Shown: in pieces, positions 46,240 to 57,351 of the stretch
Layout of the letters: each line of letters opens with the position of its first letter
Position numbering within the stretch: the first letter of the stretch is position 1
Origin: Eupeodes corollae
Taxonomy: Eukaryota > Arthropoda > Insecta > Diptera > Syrphidae
Direction of reading: 5' to 3'
Assembly: GCF_945859685.1 (NCBI RefSeq)
Contig: NC_079149.1
Location: 39,025,136-39,089,135, forward strand
Length of the DNA stretch: 64,000 bases
Made by a program: the position numbers and the translations under genes
Notes under the pieces: model-generated
Database searches by the model: none
Told to the model about the DNA's origin: nothing
The model's input: only the letters and a program-made list of their open reading frames with translations

Positions 46240-47881
46240 GCGGCCGCGGCCATAGTGCCTGTTCTGGTGCTCGCTGCACTGTGCTTTGGCTTTGGCTCGG
46301 GCTCTTGCTCTTGCTCTGGCTCTGAGCTCTGCTGTTGATTGTTCAAATTCAAACCTCTTCTGCTTCTCCATCACTGTTCATGTTCACTGATGGTCGACCG
46401 TCCGTCTGTCTGTCTATTCTGTCCGCCCGTCCGTCAGTAGTCCAACCAACAGCAGCGCCATCATCATCGCCATCGCCATCACCAACAGCAACAACAACCA
46501 ACAGCGACAAAAACGTTTTTATATAAAAATAAAAATGATGACAAAAAGCCTAAAAAAAAATTGCCATCACCACCAGGCACCATCACTTTACTATAAGACT
46601 GGTGCTGCATCAGCAGCACCACCGGAATGATGTTACGATAAAGGGAGAGAGGCTGGGGTAGCGGAGGAGGTTTGGTTGGTTGGAATACAAAAACAAAATA
46701 AAAAAAAAAACAAAATCCTTAGCCTCCTCTGGAGGTTCGCCCACCGCGCCAGTTGCTCGCCCCCTCGAGCAGCAACCAGCAACTCCAGCTCAGCGCGTAG
46801 CACGAAATTGAATCACAGTAGCGAAACTGCTGCATGAAAAGTCCACGAACGGGATGACGACGACGAGGTATAGTTGCTGCCACCACTCCACTTCACTCCA
46901 CTGCCATTCTGCTCCACTCCAACACGGCCACCAACACGGGTAACATGGAAGGGGAGGGGGTCAGGGTGGCTTGCTATACCGATGGTGGTTGGTTGGGTCG
47001 TTTTCGTTTTGTATGGATTGCTGACGCGAATATGCGGCGGCGGTATCCCGCCTGCGTCGTCGTCGTTGTCGTCGTTGGAATGGAATACCTATATTCTCCA
47101 GAATGTGCTCACTCAATGCAAGGCAGAGAGGTACGGTGAACGTTTTCGTTGCTGTTGCTGTTAGCTGCTTGCTGATATTAACGTTGCTGTTGCCGCCCGT
47201 TTGTCGTCGTCGTCGTTGTCGTTGTTGTCGTCGTCGTCGTCGTGGTCTTTGGTTAGAGTAGATGTCGACTGCTCTGCTGCTTCTAGTGCTGCTGCTGGTG
47301 TATCGCCGCTTTCTATCTCTTTTATCGATTTATTCAAAGCAACCGTGAGATTCACTGCGACCGACCGTCGTTGTCGTCATCGTCATCGTCGTCGTTCCTC
47401 TTTGCGAGCGGGTAACGTCGTAGTCGTTGTAAGTCGTTCATCGTCGTCGTCGTCGTTTTGGTTGTCGTTGTCGTCGTCGTGAAGAGTGGAGTGGAGGTGT
47501 TGGCTTTGTTTTTGAAGAAGAGTGACGGGCAGCGGTTCTTCATACCGCTGGCGGTAGAAACAAGTTTACTATACAGACGTGTTGTTGTTGTTGTTATTTC
47601 ATCAATACGCGCGGCGGCAGTCACAACACTTGCATTCGCATCAGTCGCAACAGCACAGTGGCAGCGGAATAACAGTTTATTCTCCTCCGTAAACATTACA
47701 CACAACGCTCTTGCTCTTATCTCATTTTCAAAAACCTCTATCTCAAGAGTCGTCTTAAATTTGCAAGTGATTCTATATCAAATCAAGAGCTAGCTTCAGC
47801 TTAGCTAGGTCTAAACTTACTAGAAATCACACTTGTAGCACAAACCAGAGCAGGCCCAGGCTCAGGACAGGCACAGGCACA
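46240..47881 (+). promoter_or_regulatory. promoter and 5' leader of isoform B
   Basis: A GC-rich block begins with GCGGCCGCGGCC at 46241 and contains many triplet runs: GTC/GTT runs at 47057-47080, 47203-47243 and 47365-47475, and CAG/CAA/CCA runs at 46450-46510. An initiator-like TCAGTC is at 47641-47646 with GCAGCGGAAT about 20 bp downstream, somewhat like a downstream promoter element. The 19-bp word shared with promoter A is at 47040-47058, 824 bp before the exon 1B ATG. Long Ser/Val- or Thr/Asp-rich frames on both strands are translated triplet repeats, not genes. Confidence 0.5.
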
Positions 47882-48023
47882 ATGGTTGATATAACAACCC
47901 AATTCATAGATGTGGTCAAGCAATATGATATTGTTTACAACCCCCGAAATCCCAATTACAAGAACTTCCTGGAGAAACTTAGAGCTTGGGGACAGATAGC
48001 AGATGAGTTGGGAATAACAGTTG
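47882..48023 (+). CDS. MADF-BESS protein, alternative first exon 1B
   Basis: Begins ATG GTT GAT and ends at donor G|GTAAGG (48024), phase 1, the same phase as exon 1A. Its 47 codons (TQFIDVVKQYDIVYN, YKNF, LRAWGQIADELGI) match exon 1A at about 23 of 46 positions, including the spaced F-I-V-V-K-Y-D-Y-N, Y-K-N-F and R-A-W residues that build the first half of the MADF fold. Joined to exons 2 and 3 it gives a 383-aa isoform. Intron 1B is 2.6 kb. Confidence 0.88.
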
Positions 48024-50650
48024 GTAAGGATAATTCCGATTTTTTAATTTGTTATCAATTTCTTTCGATTCCCAAGTTCTACACTTTACTTATGCCAGTT
48101 CCAGTGAGAGTGAGTCAAAACTTTTGATATCACGTTCAAGATGATGAGATGGGGCTGGAGCTGGCTTTGGTGAAGGCTGCGATAACGACGAGAACGACGA
48201 CGACGCGGGTGTAGATTTATTTTGTGGTGGTTCTTCTTTTATATCAACTTTAATTCATAATTTATATTTATGTTGTTTTTATTTGTTTTCCTTTTATAAC
48301 TGTAGAGTGTTTTTGTGTGCTGTGTGGTGGAAGTGGAAAAAGGCAACAGTGAAAACGAAGAAAAGCAGGGGAATTTGTTTTTGTGAATTGAGTTCGAATT
48401 AGAATTCCGATTGGGAGAGAAACGAAAATACAAAAATAATAAAACGAAAGAGAGAGAGAGGTTTTTTGTAGATTTGTGTTAAAGTGGATCGTAAAACTTG
48501 CTCTCAGCAGAGGCTTTCAAACTGTAGTTTCCATCTGTTGCGGTTTGTTTTCCTTTGAAGTTATGATGAGAAATAATAATTGTGTTGGTTTTTTAGCGTG
48601 CAGCTCAACTTTCCAAAGCAAACAAAAACAAATGATTTGTTTTTTTTTTTGAGAAAAAGAAGAGACCTTTCTATGAATGAAGAAATAAATTTGAATTTGT
48701 AATTTTGTGCCAAAAGTATACAAAATAAGGAACATATACTCATACATATGTACTTACATACATATGTATATTTGTATTCCAAATCCATGCCATCAGTCCC
48801 GTTAGAAATTTTTGCCAAAACTAAATAATTGTTTGTTTCTCACTGATACACTGAGGCGTATACGTACTTTTTTGATGTTGATTTGTTAAAAGCTTTTTTT
48901 TTAATTTTTCATTTAGATTATTTTTGTTTATAGATTAACAGGTGTTTTTACAAAGTTCTTAAGAAAGGTTATGAAAAAGATAGTTTGAGCTAAAAACGTT
49001 TTGAAATTGATCAAAGTCTAGACAAGGTGGACCAGTGGTTTCTTTAAATTGTTTTTAAAGGTTATTTTGACCCTAACAACTGTTTCTGCTCAAAATCTTG
49101 ACGAAAATTCAGCAGCACACCTAAGTGGAATGAAATTAAGATTAGTGGAAATATAGTTACACCTAAGTGGAATGAAATTAAGATTAGTGGAAATATAGTT
49201 ACAATATATAACATTACATATATTGGTCAATAAATTAACTCAATTACAATGAAATTACGCATAAGCAACGTTAAGAATATGAAACCTAATTTCTAAAGTG
49301 AGTGCTCTGTTAATAGAGCAGTGCGTTTTTTGAAATAGAGTTTTGAAGAAATGAATCATCCTGTATAAAATTGATATGCTTTTAGACCACACTAATCGGG
49401 CACCGTCAAAGAATGTGTTTGTGGCTACTTTAGCGGTGAGATTGGGACTCAATTCAACATGAACATACCACAAGTCTCAAAATCTTAATATTTCACAGAA
49501 ACCCTAGGAGAATTCCTCATAATGATCTTTAATTATTTTCTTATTTAGAGTTAAAGATAGACGACTATTTGACCCGTTTATTAGATAACGTCTTGTGGCT
49601 AAAAAAGGCCTTATCTCATCTTGGCAGCTAAATGTGTGCGTCGGGGATTTAAAAAACCCGTACATTTCTGTTGTTTCGAAGTTAATGCATCGACGGTAAG
49701 AATTTAATGCGGATTGTGGAGTTGAGGTATCATTGGATCATATTCTTGCTCTCGAAAATGATTCTTGAAACAACTTTTTGATCAACGGTAGACATTCAAG
49801 AGCTTTGTTGAATGTCGTAGAGAATCGATCTTTTGCCCAGAAACTTTCTAAATCGTGTTGTTAGCCGACTTTCCGATGTAAGTTGGGTGCCTTTTTGGGG
49901 GAGAATGAGAATACAGAATACAGTTGATAACATTTTTCATCAGAAAGTCACCTAAAATTATGGTAGTTTCAATAAGCTAGAGGCTCCCTCTCAGACCCTT
50001 CGATTTGAAACAGTCCTTTTCTCTGTTTTGTTTTATACTATAAACGTTTCGGACATGATCGAACTTAGTAAATATTATTCCTAAAGTAAGAACTATGTAG
50101 CTAAAGCTTTGTAAATAGAAATGGGTGAAGGCTCTACTTACTACAAAGCTGCCGCTTTTTTTTTATATACAGACATTTTAGCTTAAGATAGAAAAAATAG
50201 GTCAATACTAGATAAATCTAGCTTCCTCAATTTGACTAAAATATCGTTTTTTCTATAGCTGGGCTGCGATTTATTTGCTTCAACTAAGACCTAGCTTTTG
50301 CTTTTAAATTGAAGATTTTCTACTAACCTAGCGACGCACGATATCGTAGTCATTCAGACATCACACAAAATATGTATTCGATTTTGAAAGTTTTATATCA
50401 CTTTTTTCGTAAGCTTAAAAATTCTTAAGACAATCAAAAACTGATTTTTTTGAAGGTTAAGTTAGGACACGACATATTCCATAAATACAAATTGTATGAT
50501 GATTTTGCAAATTAAAAATCTTTACCTTCTAAATACTGTTCAAATTATTTTGTATTTAAATTTATAAGAGATGCCTTTTTTATGATATAAAATTTGTATT
50601 ATTTTGCAAATGAAGTAAATTAATATATTTTTTTTATTTCTTCCAAAAAG
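48024..50650 (+). other. 2.6-kb intron of isoform B
   Basis: AT-rich. It contains a 42-bp perfect tandem duplication (49117-49200) and nothing else that I recognise. The minus frame at 49473-49255 is not convincing. The acceptor at 50650 has a T-rich tract and AAAAAG. Confidence 0.6.
49117..49200. repeat. two perfect 42-bp tandem copies
   Basis: The 42-bp unit begins ACACCTAAGTGGAATGAAAT, ends with GATTAGTGGAAATATAGTT, and is repeated exactly twice. A diverged version of its last part (GATTAGTGGAAGTATAGTTA followed by ACTCAATTA) is at about 44979, suggesting a shared unidentified repeat. Confidence 0.8.
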
Positions 50651-50801
50651 ATGCAGCCAAACGAAAATGGAAAAATCTCCGAGACAGCTACACAAAATAT
50701 CTACGATCGTTTCGAATAGGAACAAAAACTTCAAAGAAATATCAATTCTGGGCACATGCAGATCATATGGAATTTTTAAAACCACACCAAGGCCCAGGAA
50801 G
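50651..50801 (+). CDS. MADF-BESS protein, common exon 2
   Basis: Acceptor AAAAAG|AT and donor AG|GTAGGA (50802) give phase 1 in, phase 2 out. Its 50 codons carry the second half of MADF: AKRKWKNLRDSYTKYLRSF, then WAHADHMEFLKPH. KWKNLRDSY is the most conserved MADF signature. Neither first exon alone makes a complete domain, so this exon must be joined to one of them. Confidence 0.92.
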
Positions 50802-50870
50802 GTAGGAGATTAAAAAAAATCACAATCGTCTCATTTCATTTAACATACATTTTTCTCTTTAATTTTTAAG

Positions 50871-51729
50871 GCCACAAAAACAAGAAGACAACGATGAAAA
50901 TGACTCAGATATAGGTTTTCAAGTATTAAAAAAATTCACCATAGCCGATGATAGTGTGATAGCACCACCACCTCCGCCACCCTTGCAAATTCCACAAATC
51001 ATAGCACCGGTAACAACAACAACAACCACCATAGCAGCAGTATCTGCCCCTGCCAAAGTACACATACAACCCTCTTTCATTTTGGCCAAAAACATTTCCA
51101 ATGGTTATATAACACAAATTCCTACAACTCCCTTGGATTTGGCCTGCAACTCGACGACACCAACATTGACGTCCCCCATAGTTGCGAAAATACGCGCAAT
51201 AAATACACCAGCCCCATTTTTCACCAACAATTTACCAGCCCCCGAAATATCTTCCGTTCCGCCGCCGAAAATTCGCAAAATTGCCCCACAAAATACAAGT
51301 AATGTTGAAAATTTTGATGTTAACTCGATATTGCGAGCGAATCGCGAAATGGACTCAACTTGCTTGTTCTTTTTGAGCCTGGCCAAGTCGGTAAGAACAA
51401 TGCCAAAACGGTACCAGGCTATGGTGAAAATGCGTTGCATGCAAATCATAAACGATGCTGAAGTCGAAATTGAATCGAATTTTGAATGCGACGAATCTGG
51501 AGGTTTTGTTGCGAAACAACAAAGTGGCAACTGCCGATCCAAGAGCACAGATAATATCGATAATACAAACAACGATAGTAATTCACAAGCTGCGTCTGGT
51601 GGTCAACCATCAAATAATGTAAATGAAAATTCAGAGCATTTTATGTATGTGATGTCGCCATCACGTGTAGAAACTATGATCGATGTCTCGTCTGAGGATG
51701 AAACTACCAACGGAACCAATAACAATTAG
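50871..51729 (+). CDS. MADF-BESS protein, last exon with BESS motif
   Basis: The acceptor is TTTTTAAG after a 69-bp intron (50802-50870). About 285 codons to TAG at 51727. Order: acidic stretch (EDNDENDSDIG), a Pro-rich run, Thr/Ala-rich linker, then a BESS motif at about residues 258-296 of isoform A (STCLFFLSLAKSVRTMPKRY, then MVKMRCMQIINDAE). BESS motifs mediate protein-protein contacts in this family. The tail is Asn/Ser-rich, and an I-D-V-S-S-E-D-E stretch near the end resembles a SUMO-interacting motif (inference). Frames on the opposite strand are shadows. Confidence 0.92.
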
Positions 51730-51737
51730 ATTACAAA

Positions 51738-51748
51738 AATAAAATAAA
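51738..51748 (+). terminator. possible polyadenylation signals
   Basis: Two overlapping AATAAA words start 9 and 14 bp after the stop codon of the MADF-BESS gene. They would give a very short 3' UTR; a later site is equally possible. Confidence 0.4.
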
Positions 51749-51749
51749 A

Positions 51750-54620
51750 GACCTTTAATGTGTCATATTTATTTATGAAAGATAAGAAAGATTAATGCTA
51801 TACAAAAAACTCAGGATGTAGCCAAAATGAGCTGATACGAATCTGATGTAAAATATTTAAAATTAAGTTAAAATATAGTAGCATAATTTAAATGTTGTAA
51901 ATACAGTTTTAGTTAAATTTAATGTTTATCTTTTGTTATTTTCTATGGTTGGCTATGAACGGAAAATATGAGACAGTCATTTGCATTGGCCAAGAAATGT
52001 TACAAAATGAAATATTTTGAAAAGGCTGTGTTGAAAAATCATGGGTTCTCAAATGTATTCTAATCTTCTATCTAAATGAAAAGTATGCTTAAAACGGAAT
52101 TCGTTAACTTTATATCAAATATGCATCATTAATTTGTACTCATAGATAAAAGATTTGTTCATTCATTTATCAAGCGTTACAACTTTTATTTAGATCTCAG
52201 TTTGAGGTATAACTTCGATTTATTAGATCTTCCAATTTGAGGGTCCGAAAGAAAGTGGAAATTGTTTCCGTTTAAAGAAGAGAAACCTTCTGTTTGGACA
52301 ATATTTCTTTTAAAAGAAGACATAATACTCATTTGGTCATATTATGCTGTCGAAAACCAAATGTCCCAGGTCTACCTCAACATCGCGACCTATTAACTAT
52401 ATGCAACACGTAACACGTAAGAAATAAATTCGATGAGCTCTATGTCAATTTGTGCAACCTAATTTTCCATGGACTTTCTAACCGCGGTTATTATACTATA
52501 ATCCAACAAAGCTAGGCTCTCAAGCACAGCGTCGACATTTATCAAACTAAATAAACAACTTACATGCATATTTATTTTAAAACCAAACAATACAAAAACT
52601 ACAACAACATTGATACACATAAACGGAAAAATTAAAATAAAAAGTTCCCGAAAAAACAAACTTGACAAACCTTCAACTTTATTTTAGGTATAATTTTAAA
52701 ATCTTAAGCCAAAAAATCCTACCTGGTGCTATTTAAGTAGTAAATTACTCGTTAGAACTTTGTTTTATGAAACCGATATCATTAAGTAAAGAAATGCTCG
52801 AGTTCTAAATATTTTAAAAAACAAGTTTCACAGATCAAACGAAAGTTAGTAGATCGATAATTTTAAAACTTTATCAAGGATGTAGACGTCCCAATTGAGC
52901 ATTAATTTGGGGATATCGGGAATTTCTTTTCCCATGGATCTGTTCCAATATTCAAAAAATTGGTATCGGGAATTTTCGAAATTGAGAAAATAATTCCTAT
53001 GGAAAACCTGGTGTTTTTTTTCTCTGAATATTTCCCCCTTATTTAGTTGTCGGAATTGAAAGCGGAACAAACAATGTAAGAAATTCTCAACAAAAAAGTA
53101 ATGTTGGATTAAACGATAATACGAATTTGTGCCTTAGAAGAATTGGTGGAAGAATGCCCAGGTGCTTTAATTTTTGGTCTCCAAGCTGAACAATGAAAAC
53201 AAAACTTCCATTCCTCGTCCTACAAAAACAGCCACAAAAAGGCATAACTTGTAACGTCGCTTTGGAACGAGAAATTGAAACCAAAAAAGAACTCTGCAAT
53301 AAGGTTGACGAGGCGGTTGAGGCTATGAAGCGACACCAAAAATAAATGGAATATTTGATAAAATTAGTGAGTTTCAGAAAAAGATATTGGATGAAACCTC
53401 AAGGCACAACCTTGAAATGCTAGTGATGAGAATGCGGGATGTTGAAGCAAAGTTCGAGTTCCAAAAACGTTTACACAACAAAAACTTAGTTGTTCTCGTT
53501 GTATTACATCGATTAAAAATACAAATGATATTCTTTGCATTTTTATACTAAGAACTGACTGTCGAATCATTCCAAAACTATGTTCGAAAAAAATGTATTA
53601 TTTTCATGTTCGCAAAATTTGTTCCCAAGGAAAAAGAATTCCGTGAGCAATTCCCGATAGTAGGAACTTGCTCCCGGGAAGGCAAAAAATTCTTAGAGAA
53701 AATATTTCCCAATAATCTAATTAATTAACTCATCTTCCATTATCGTCCTTAAATGATGCAAAACTCTTTTTACTGAATATGTTCTATTAAAGAAAGGTTT
53801 ATTGTCCAAAGATTTGTGAAACTCTTAATGGGAAACTCTGGCGTATGTGTACTATTTTTTATCATAAATGTATATTAAGAATAGAACAAAGAAACTTATT
53901 CGAGGAACAGTGCCAAAATGATTCCGGTAGAGATTTGCAATTCAAAAGAAGCTTTAAAAAACCATTTATTGATAGTTAAATGTGATATTAACACAGAGTT
54001 TATTTGTCAAATATTGAAGAAAAATAGGGCTTAAACAAATTAACATTTTATACTTTATATAAAGTTGTACAATAAGCAAGGTTTGCAATTAAAAATTATA
54101 GAAATGAGAATAGTGGTTTTGGTCTCTTTGTTCCGAAAAATGATATTTATATCGTTGAAAAGCTTTTACATAATTATATGTTTTTATATGGCAGAGATTG
54201 CAATTAAAACAAAAGTTATTTGCTAGTGTTTCATTGAAATGAGAGTTAACGTCATTTTTGAGGAACTGAATAAACCCCAAAGTAATAATTTCCAAACATT
54301 GCAAATGTTATCCAATAATAGCATAAAAGTTCTACTTTTTCTTTTCGATTTAAGGAAATATATGAATATAAACAATTTTACGTCTAGAATTAACAAATGA
54401 AGTAAAATAATTAAGAAAGCTTATTTAATTAATAACCAAAGAAATTTAAACCATGGGGCTTAGGCATATAAGTACATTATTTAAAAAAATGAACAGTATA
54501 GAATTCTTATGTGTTAATTTGTATTTATTTATTTATTTATTTGTAGCTTAATATAGAATATCTTTACATTTTAAATTATTTCATTAGCAAGTAATTTAGA
54601 ACATTTTAATTCCTTACATC
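51750..54620. other. downstream non-coding DNA
   Basis: No gene is recognised. At 53230-53560 the + strand has short frames rich in Lys, Glu and Arg (LEREIETKKELCNKVDEAVE, then ISEFQKKILDETSRHNLEML) that look like a decayed coiled-coil, perhaps the tail of a Myb/SANT-type transposon protein. GGGAATT/AATTCCC words cluster at 52915-53040 and 53610-53710 on either side of it, so this could be one degraded element. Confidence 0.35.
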
Positions 54621-54625
54621 TTTAA

Positions 54626-55367
54626 GGGGGTATTCTGGTCTAGAAATAAAAAAAAATCGATTTTTTTTTGTTTCATATTTTCATAGTTTAACTATTTAAG
54701 AATATGTCTACGAGAGGATTTTCCCAAATTCAAATTATTTTCGGAGAAATAAGTATTTTGCTGAGCAGCCATCCAAATATGTTGGGCCGCAACTAATAGA
54801 ACAAAAGACATAATGGGTTACTTTAAACGCGTTTTTCTCATAACCGTCTTTTTGAATCTGATACCCACGATTTCTCAGGTCCTGTCGAACCGATTTACTT
54901 GAAATTTTAAGAGAGACTTCTTTAGGGACTCCGTCCGGAACTACGGCTATCCCCAAATTTTCATTTTTACTATTTTTAATAAATGGAAGAATGTTCAAAA
55001 GGGTGGTAAATTTTTGTATTTTTTTTTTTAAGCAGTCGCCATTTTGTAAAAAAAAAATGTTTGTAACTTTTCCGTAGTTCCAGACATTGCGACATTATTG
55101 TAGATTAATAATCTTTTTTAGTTTTTGATTTCAGATTTCTAGGAGAGTTAAAATCGTGGGTATGGTCACGCACCAAATTTTTGAGACGAACCACTCCATC
55201 AGCTGATAACTAACGGAATTTTGATTTTTTTTTTACGTTTTTTTTTTGTATGCTTCTAATGTGAATAAATAATGTATAAGAAAATTGATGGTAAAATTGT
55301 TGCTTGCTTTTTTCTACAGCACTTCAAAAATTACCTAAAATTCATGTCTCTAGACCAGAATACCCCC
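54626..55367. mobile_element. 742-bp TTAA-flanked MITE
   Basis: Perfect 19-bp inverted repeats GGGGGTATTCTGGTCTAGA (54626-54644, 55349-55367) are flanked by TTAA on both sides (54622-54625, 55368-55371). A minus frame at 54998-54735 (87 codons) has VPDGVPKEVSLKISSKSVRQ but no family I recognise. TTAA duplications occur in piggyBac and Sola-type elements; the G-run ends do not settle which. Confidence 0.75.
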
Positions 55368-55499
55368 TTAATTCAAATATATATAATATAGAGAAGTGTT
55401 ATTTAAAATTAATTTATGGTTCAAGGGAAAACGCTACTAAGAAAAACCCTTATTAGAATCTTAAAAACTGGTATTGCTTAGGCCCCATTATCAACAAAA

Positions 55500-56830
55500 T
55501 GCAGAAGTTGGCAGTAATTTTAGGTGTTATTTTGGTTAGATACGTTTCTTAACTGTGTAAGCATTAGCCTTATCAGTCTTTTAGTTGAGTAATGCCATGG
55601 CAATCCGAGCATCATTTTCAAAACTTTATTTTGACTTGAAGTTTTTGAATGTGCGAGTGAGCACAGTCAAACCAAACAGGTGCGCCATAAAGTATTTTGC
55701 TTGCTTAGACTTGAGTTCTTGTGAATGAAAGGATATAAAATCTTTATTGTTAAGTTGATTTTGTTAATTGTATTAGATATGTGTGTTTTGAAAGTAAGCT
55801 TTTTATCTAAAAATATGCCGAGGTATTTGCAGTTATCCGACCATTCGATTTCATTGGCACAGATTTTTAGTTTTTTGTCCGGTCAGTAACAAAAATTTCT
55901 TCGACGTGTAAACCATGTTGCTATTGTCTTCGTACCGTTGACTTTAATTTTAAATTTGTGAAAATATTTCTCAATAAGAACTATGGCTTCTTGCAATTCG
56001 GTAAAGACATTTCGAAATAAAACACCAAGGCAAATAAAAAGGTATCGTCAGCAAATATTGCTAAGCTAACATTTGGTTTGGGAATCGGGAAATCAGACAA
56101 AAAAATATTGAATAAAATTGGGCCCAAAACAGATCCTTGCGGGACGCCTGCGGGAACTTCATATTTTGAGGATCTTATACGTTTCCCAAATGGACTGCGA
56201 ATTTTCTGTCTTCCAGAAAACTTTTTATAATTTTTATGATTAGGATAGGAAAGTTAAATTTGGCAAGTTTGAAAATAAGGGCATTGTGCCAGACTGTGTC
56301 AAAGGCTTTTTCGATGTCCAAAAGGACTATACCTGTAGATTTCTTTATACCAAGGTTTTGTTTTATTGAATTTTTAATTCTAACAATTTGGTGTATAGTT
56401 GAATGACTAGGTCTAAAACCAAACTGATAATCTGGGTAAAGATTTAAGTCATCGACAAGGCACTGTATCTTGCCTTTAATACTTTTTCTAAGATTTTACT
56501 CAAACAGTTAAGTAGGCTTATAGGTCTCTAGCTTAGTGGGTTTTCACGTGGTTTTCCTGGTTTCGCAATGGGTATAACTTTTGCAACTTTCCAACTGCTG
56601 GGAAAATAACTAAGTTTGATGCAAGAGTTTAGAAGGACGGTAAGGAATCTTGTGCCCTTAACTGGAAGTTTTTTCAGAAGAGTGTTGTTGATATTGTCTA
56701 CACCTGGGGATTTTTTGGAGATAGTTGCTTTTATGAGTTGCTTCACTGTTTTATGGTTGGTAAAACAATCTGCATTCGTTGTTGTTTCTCTATTTGGAAT
56801 TTCTTATGTGTTTATTTAATACTTTTATTC
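55500..56830 (-). pseudogene. Jockey-like LINE RT fragment
   Basis: Read right to left: 56746-56528 gives KKSPGVDNINNTLLKKLP and SSWKVAKVIPIAKPGKP. Then come FGFRPSHSTIHQIVRIKNSI, LLDIEKAFDTVWHNALIFKL, VPAGVPQGSVLGPILFNIFL and, near 56065, the catalytic IFADDTFLF. The C-terminal part decays towards 55600. The endonuclease is missing and several frameshifts are present. VPQGSVLGP plus FADD is typical of the Jockey clade. Confidence 0.82.
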
Positions 56831-57079
56831 TTATGGTAGATTTCTTTTTTGGCATATTTATGTTAGGCTTGCTTTCAAAACCTGTTCATATCTCCAGCTG
56901 AAAAAACATTCATATACAATTTAAAACAATTCGTCTTTGTTTGTTCGAACTTGCAATTGTTACTTAAGCCAACTCCTATTCCTTAGTGCCTAATCACGTT
57001 TCCAGCCCTAGTTTTTGGATACCTGTATATGTATATTGTACCCGCACTCAAAGGGATATGAATATCCATATAATTTATA

Positions 57080-57351
57080 AACCCAGTGCTAACAATTAGG
57101 AGAGGACAGGATTATAAAGGAGATACCGATGCACATAGGTTTTGAATGTCAGCACATTGTAATAGTGGGAAATATTTCATTCCACATTCGTGTAGTGCGA
57201 CTACAAAAAGAATATTTGTTCCAGTAAGGGTATTCATATCCCCTAGAGTGCTCGTATAATATAAAAAAAAGTCCGAAACTGTACATAAGAGTAAACTGAT
57301 GGGCATTTATAAAGAACGGGTTTTACGGTTGAATTTTTTGGGGGGAAGAAT
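57080..57351 (-). pseudogene. CR1/Jockey-group LINE 3' fragment
   Basis: DNA homology to 42090-42320 is plain (ACCGATGCACAT, TTTTGAATGTC, GCACATTGTA, CATTCCACATTCGTGTAGTGCG). It is the C-terminal end of the same LINE family, with an extra segment at about 57218-57265. It abuts the tail of another LINE at 57352. Confidence 0.7.

Larger units (their letters stand above)
27976..50650 (+). other. 22.7-kb intron of isoform A, filled with transposons
   Basis: The donor GTAAGT (27976) and the T-rich acceptor ending AAAAAG (50650) define this intron. It contains Tc1 copy B, two MITEs, a LINE scrap, a full LTR retrotransposon in the sense direction, a CR1/Jockey-group LINE and the whole of promoter and exon 1B. 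Exon 1B cannot follow exon 1A in one message by ordinary means, because exon 1B has no evident acceptor before its ATG and its own leader precedes it. Confidence 0.7.

Noticed and set aside
46874..47793. Val/Ser-rich (+) and Thr/Asp-rich (-) frames upstream of exon 1B
   Set aside because: They are translations of GTC/GTT triplet runs. No domain is visible and they sit in the leader/promoter of isoform B.
49255..49473. 72-aa minus-strand frame in intron 1B
   Set aside because: No recognisable motif or neighbouring element; length is within chance for this composition.
27976..50650. Two separate MADF genes instead of one gene with alternative first exons
   Set aside because: Exon 1A encodes only half a MADF domain, ends at a good donor in phase 1, and no second-half exon other than 50651 was found between 27976 and 47882. 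It remains possible that such an exon was lost, which would make 1A a relic.
51105..51572. 155-aa minus-strand frame opposite exon 3
   Set aside because: It is a shadow of the coding exon; the plus strand carries the BESS motif and proper splice sites.
53087..53570. Minus-strand frames at 53087-53299 and 53364-53570
   Set aside because: Composition is random-like; the opposite strand has a more protein-like (though broken) coiled-coil reading.
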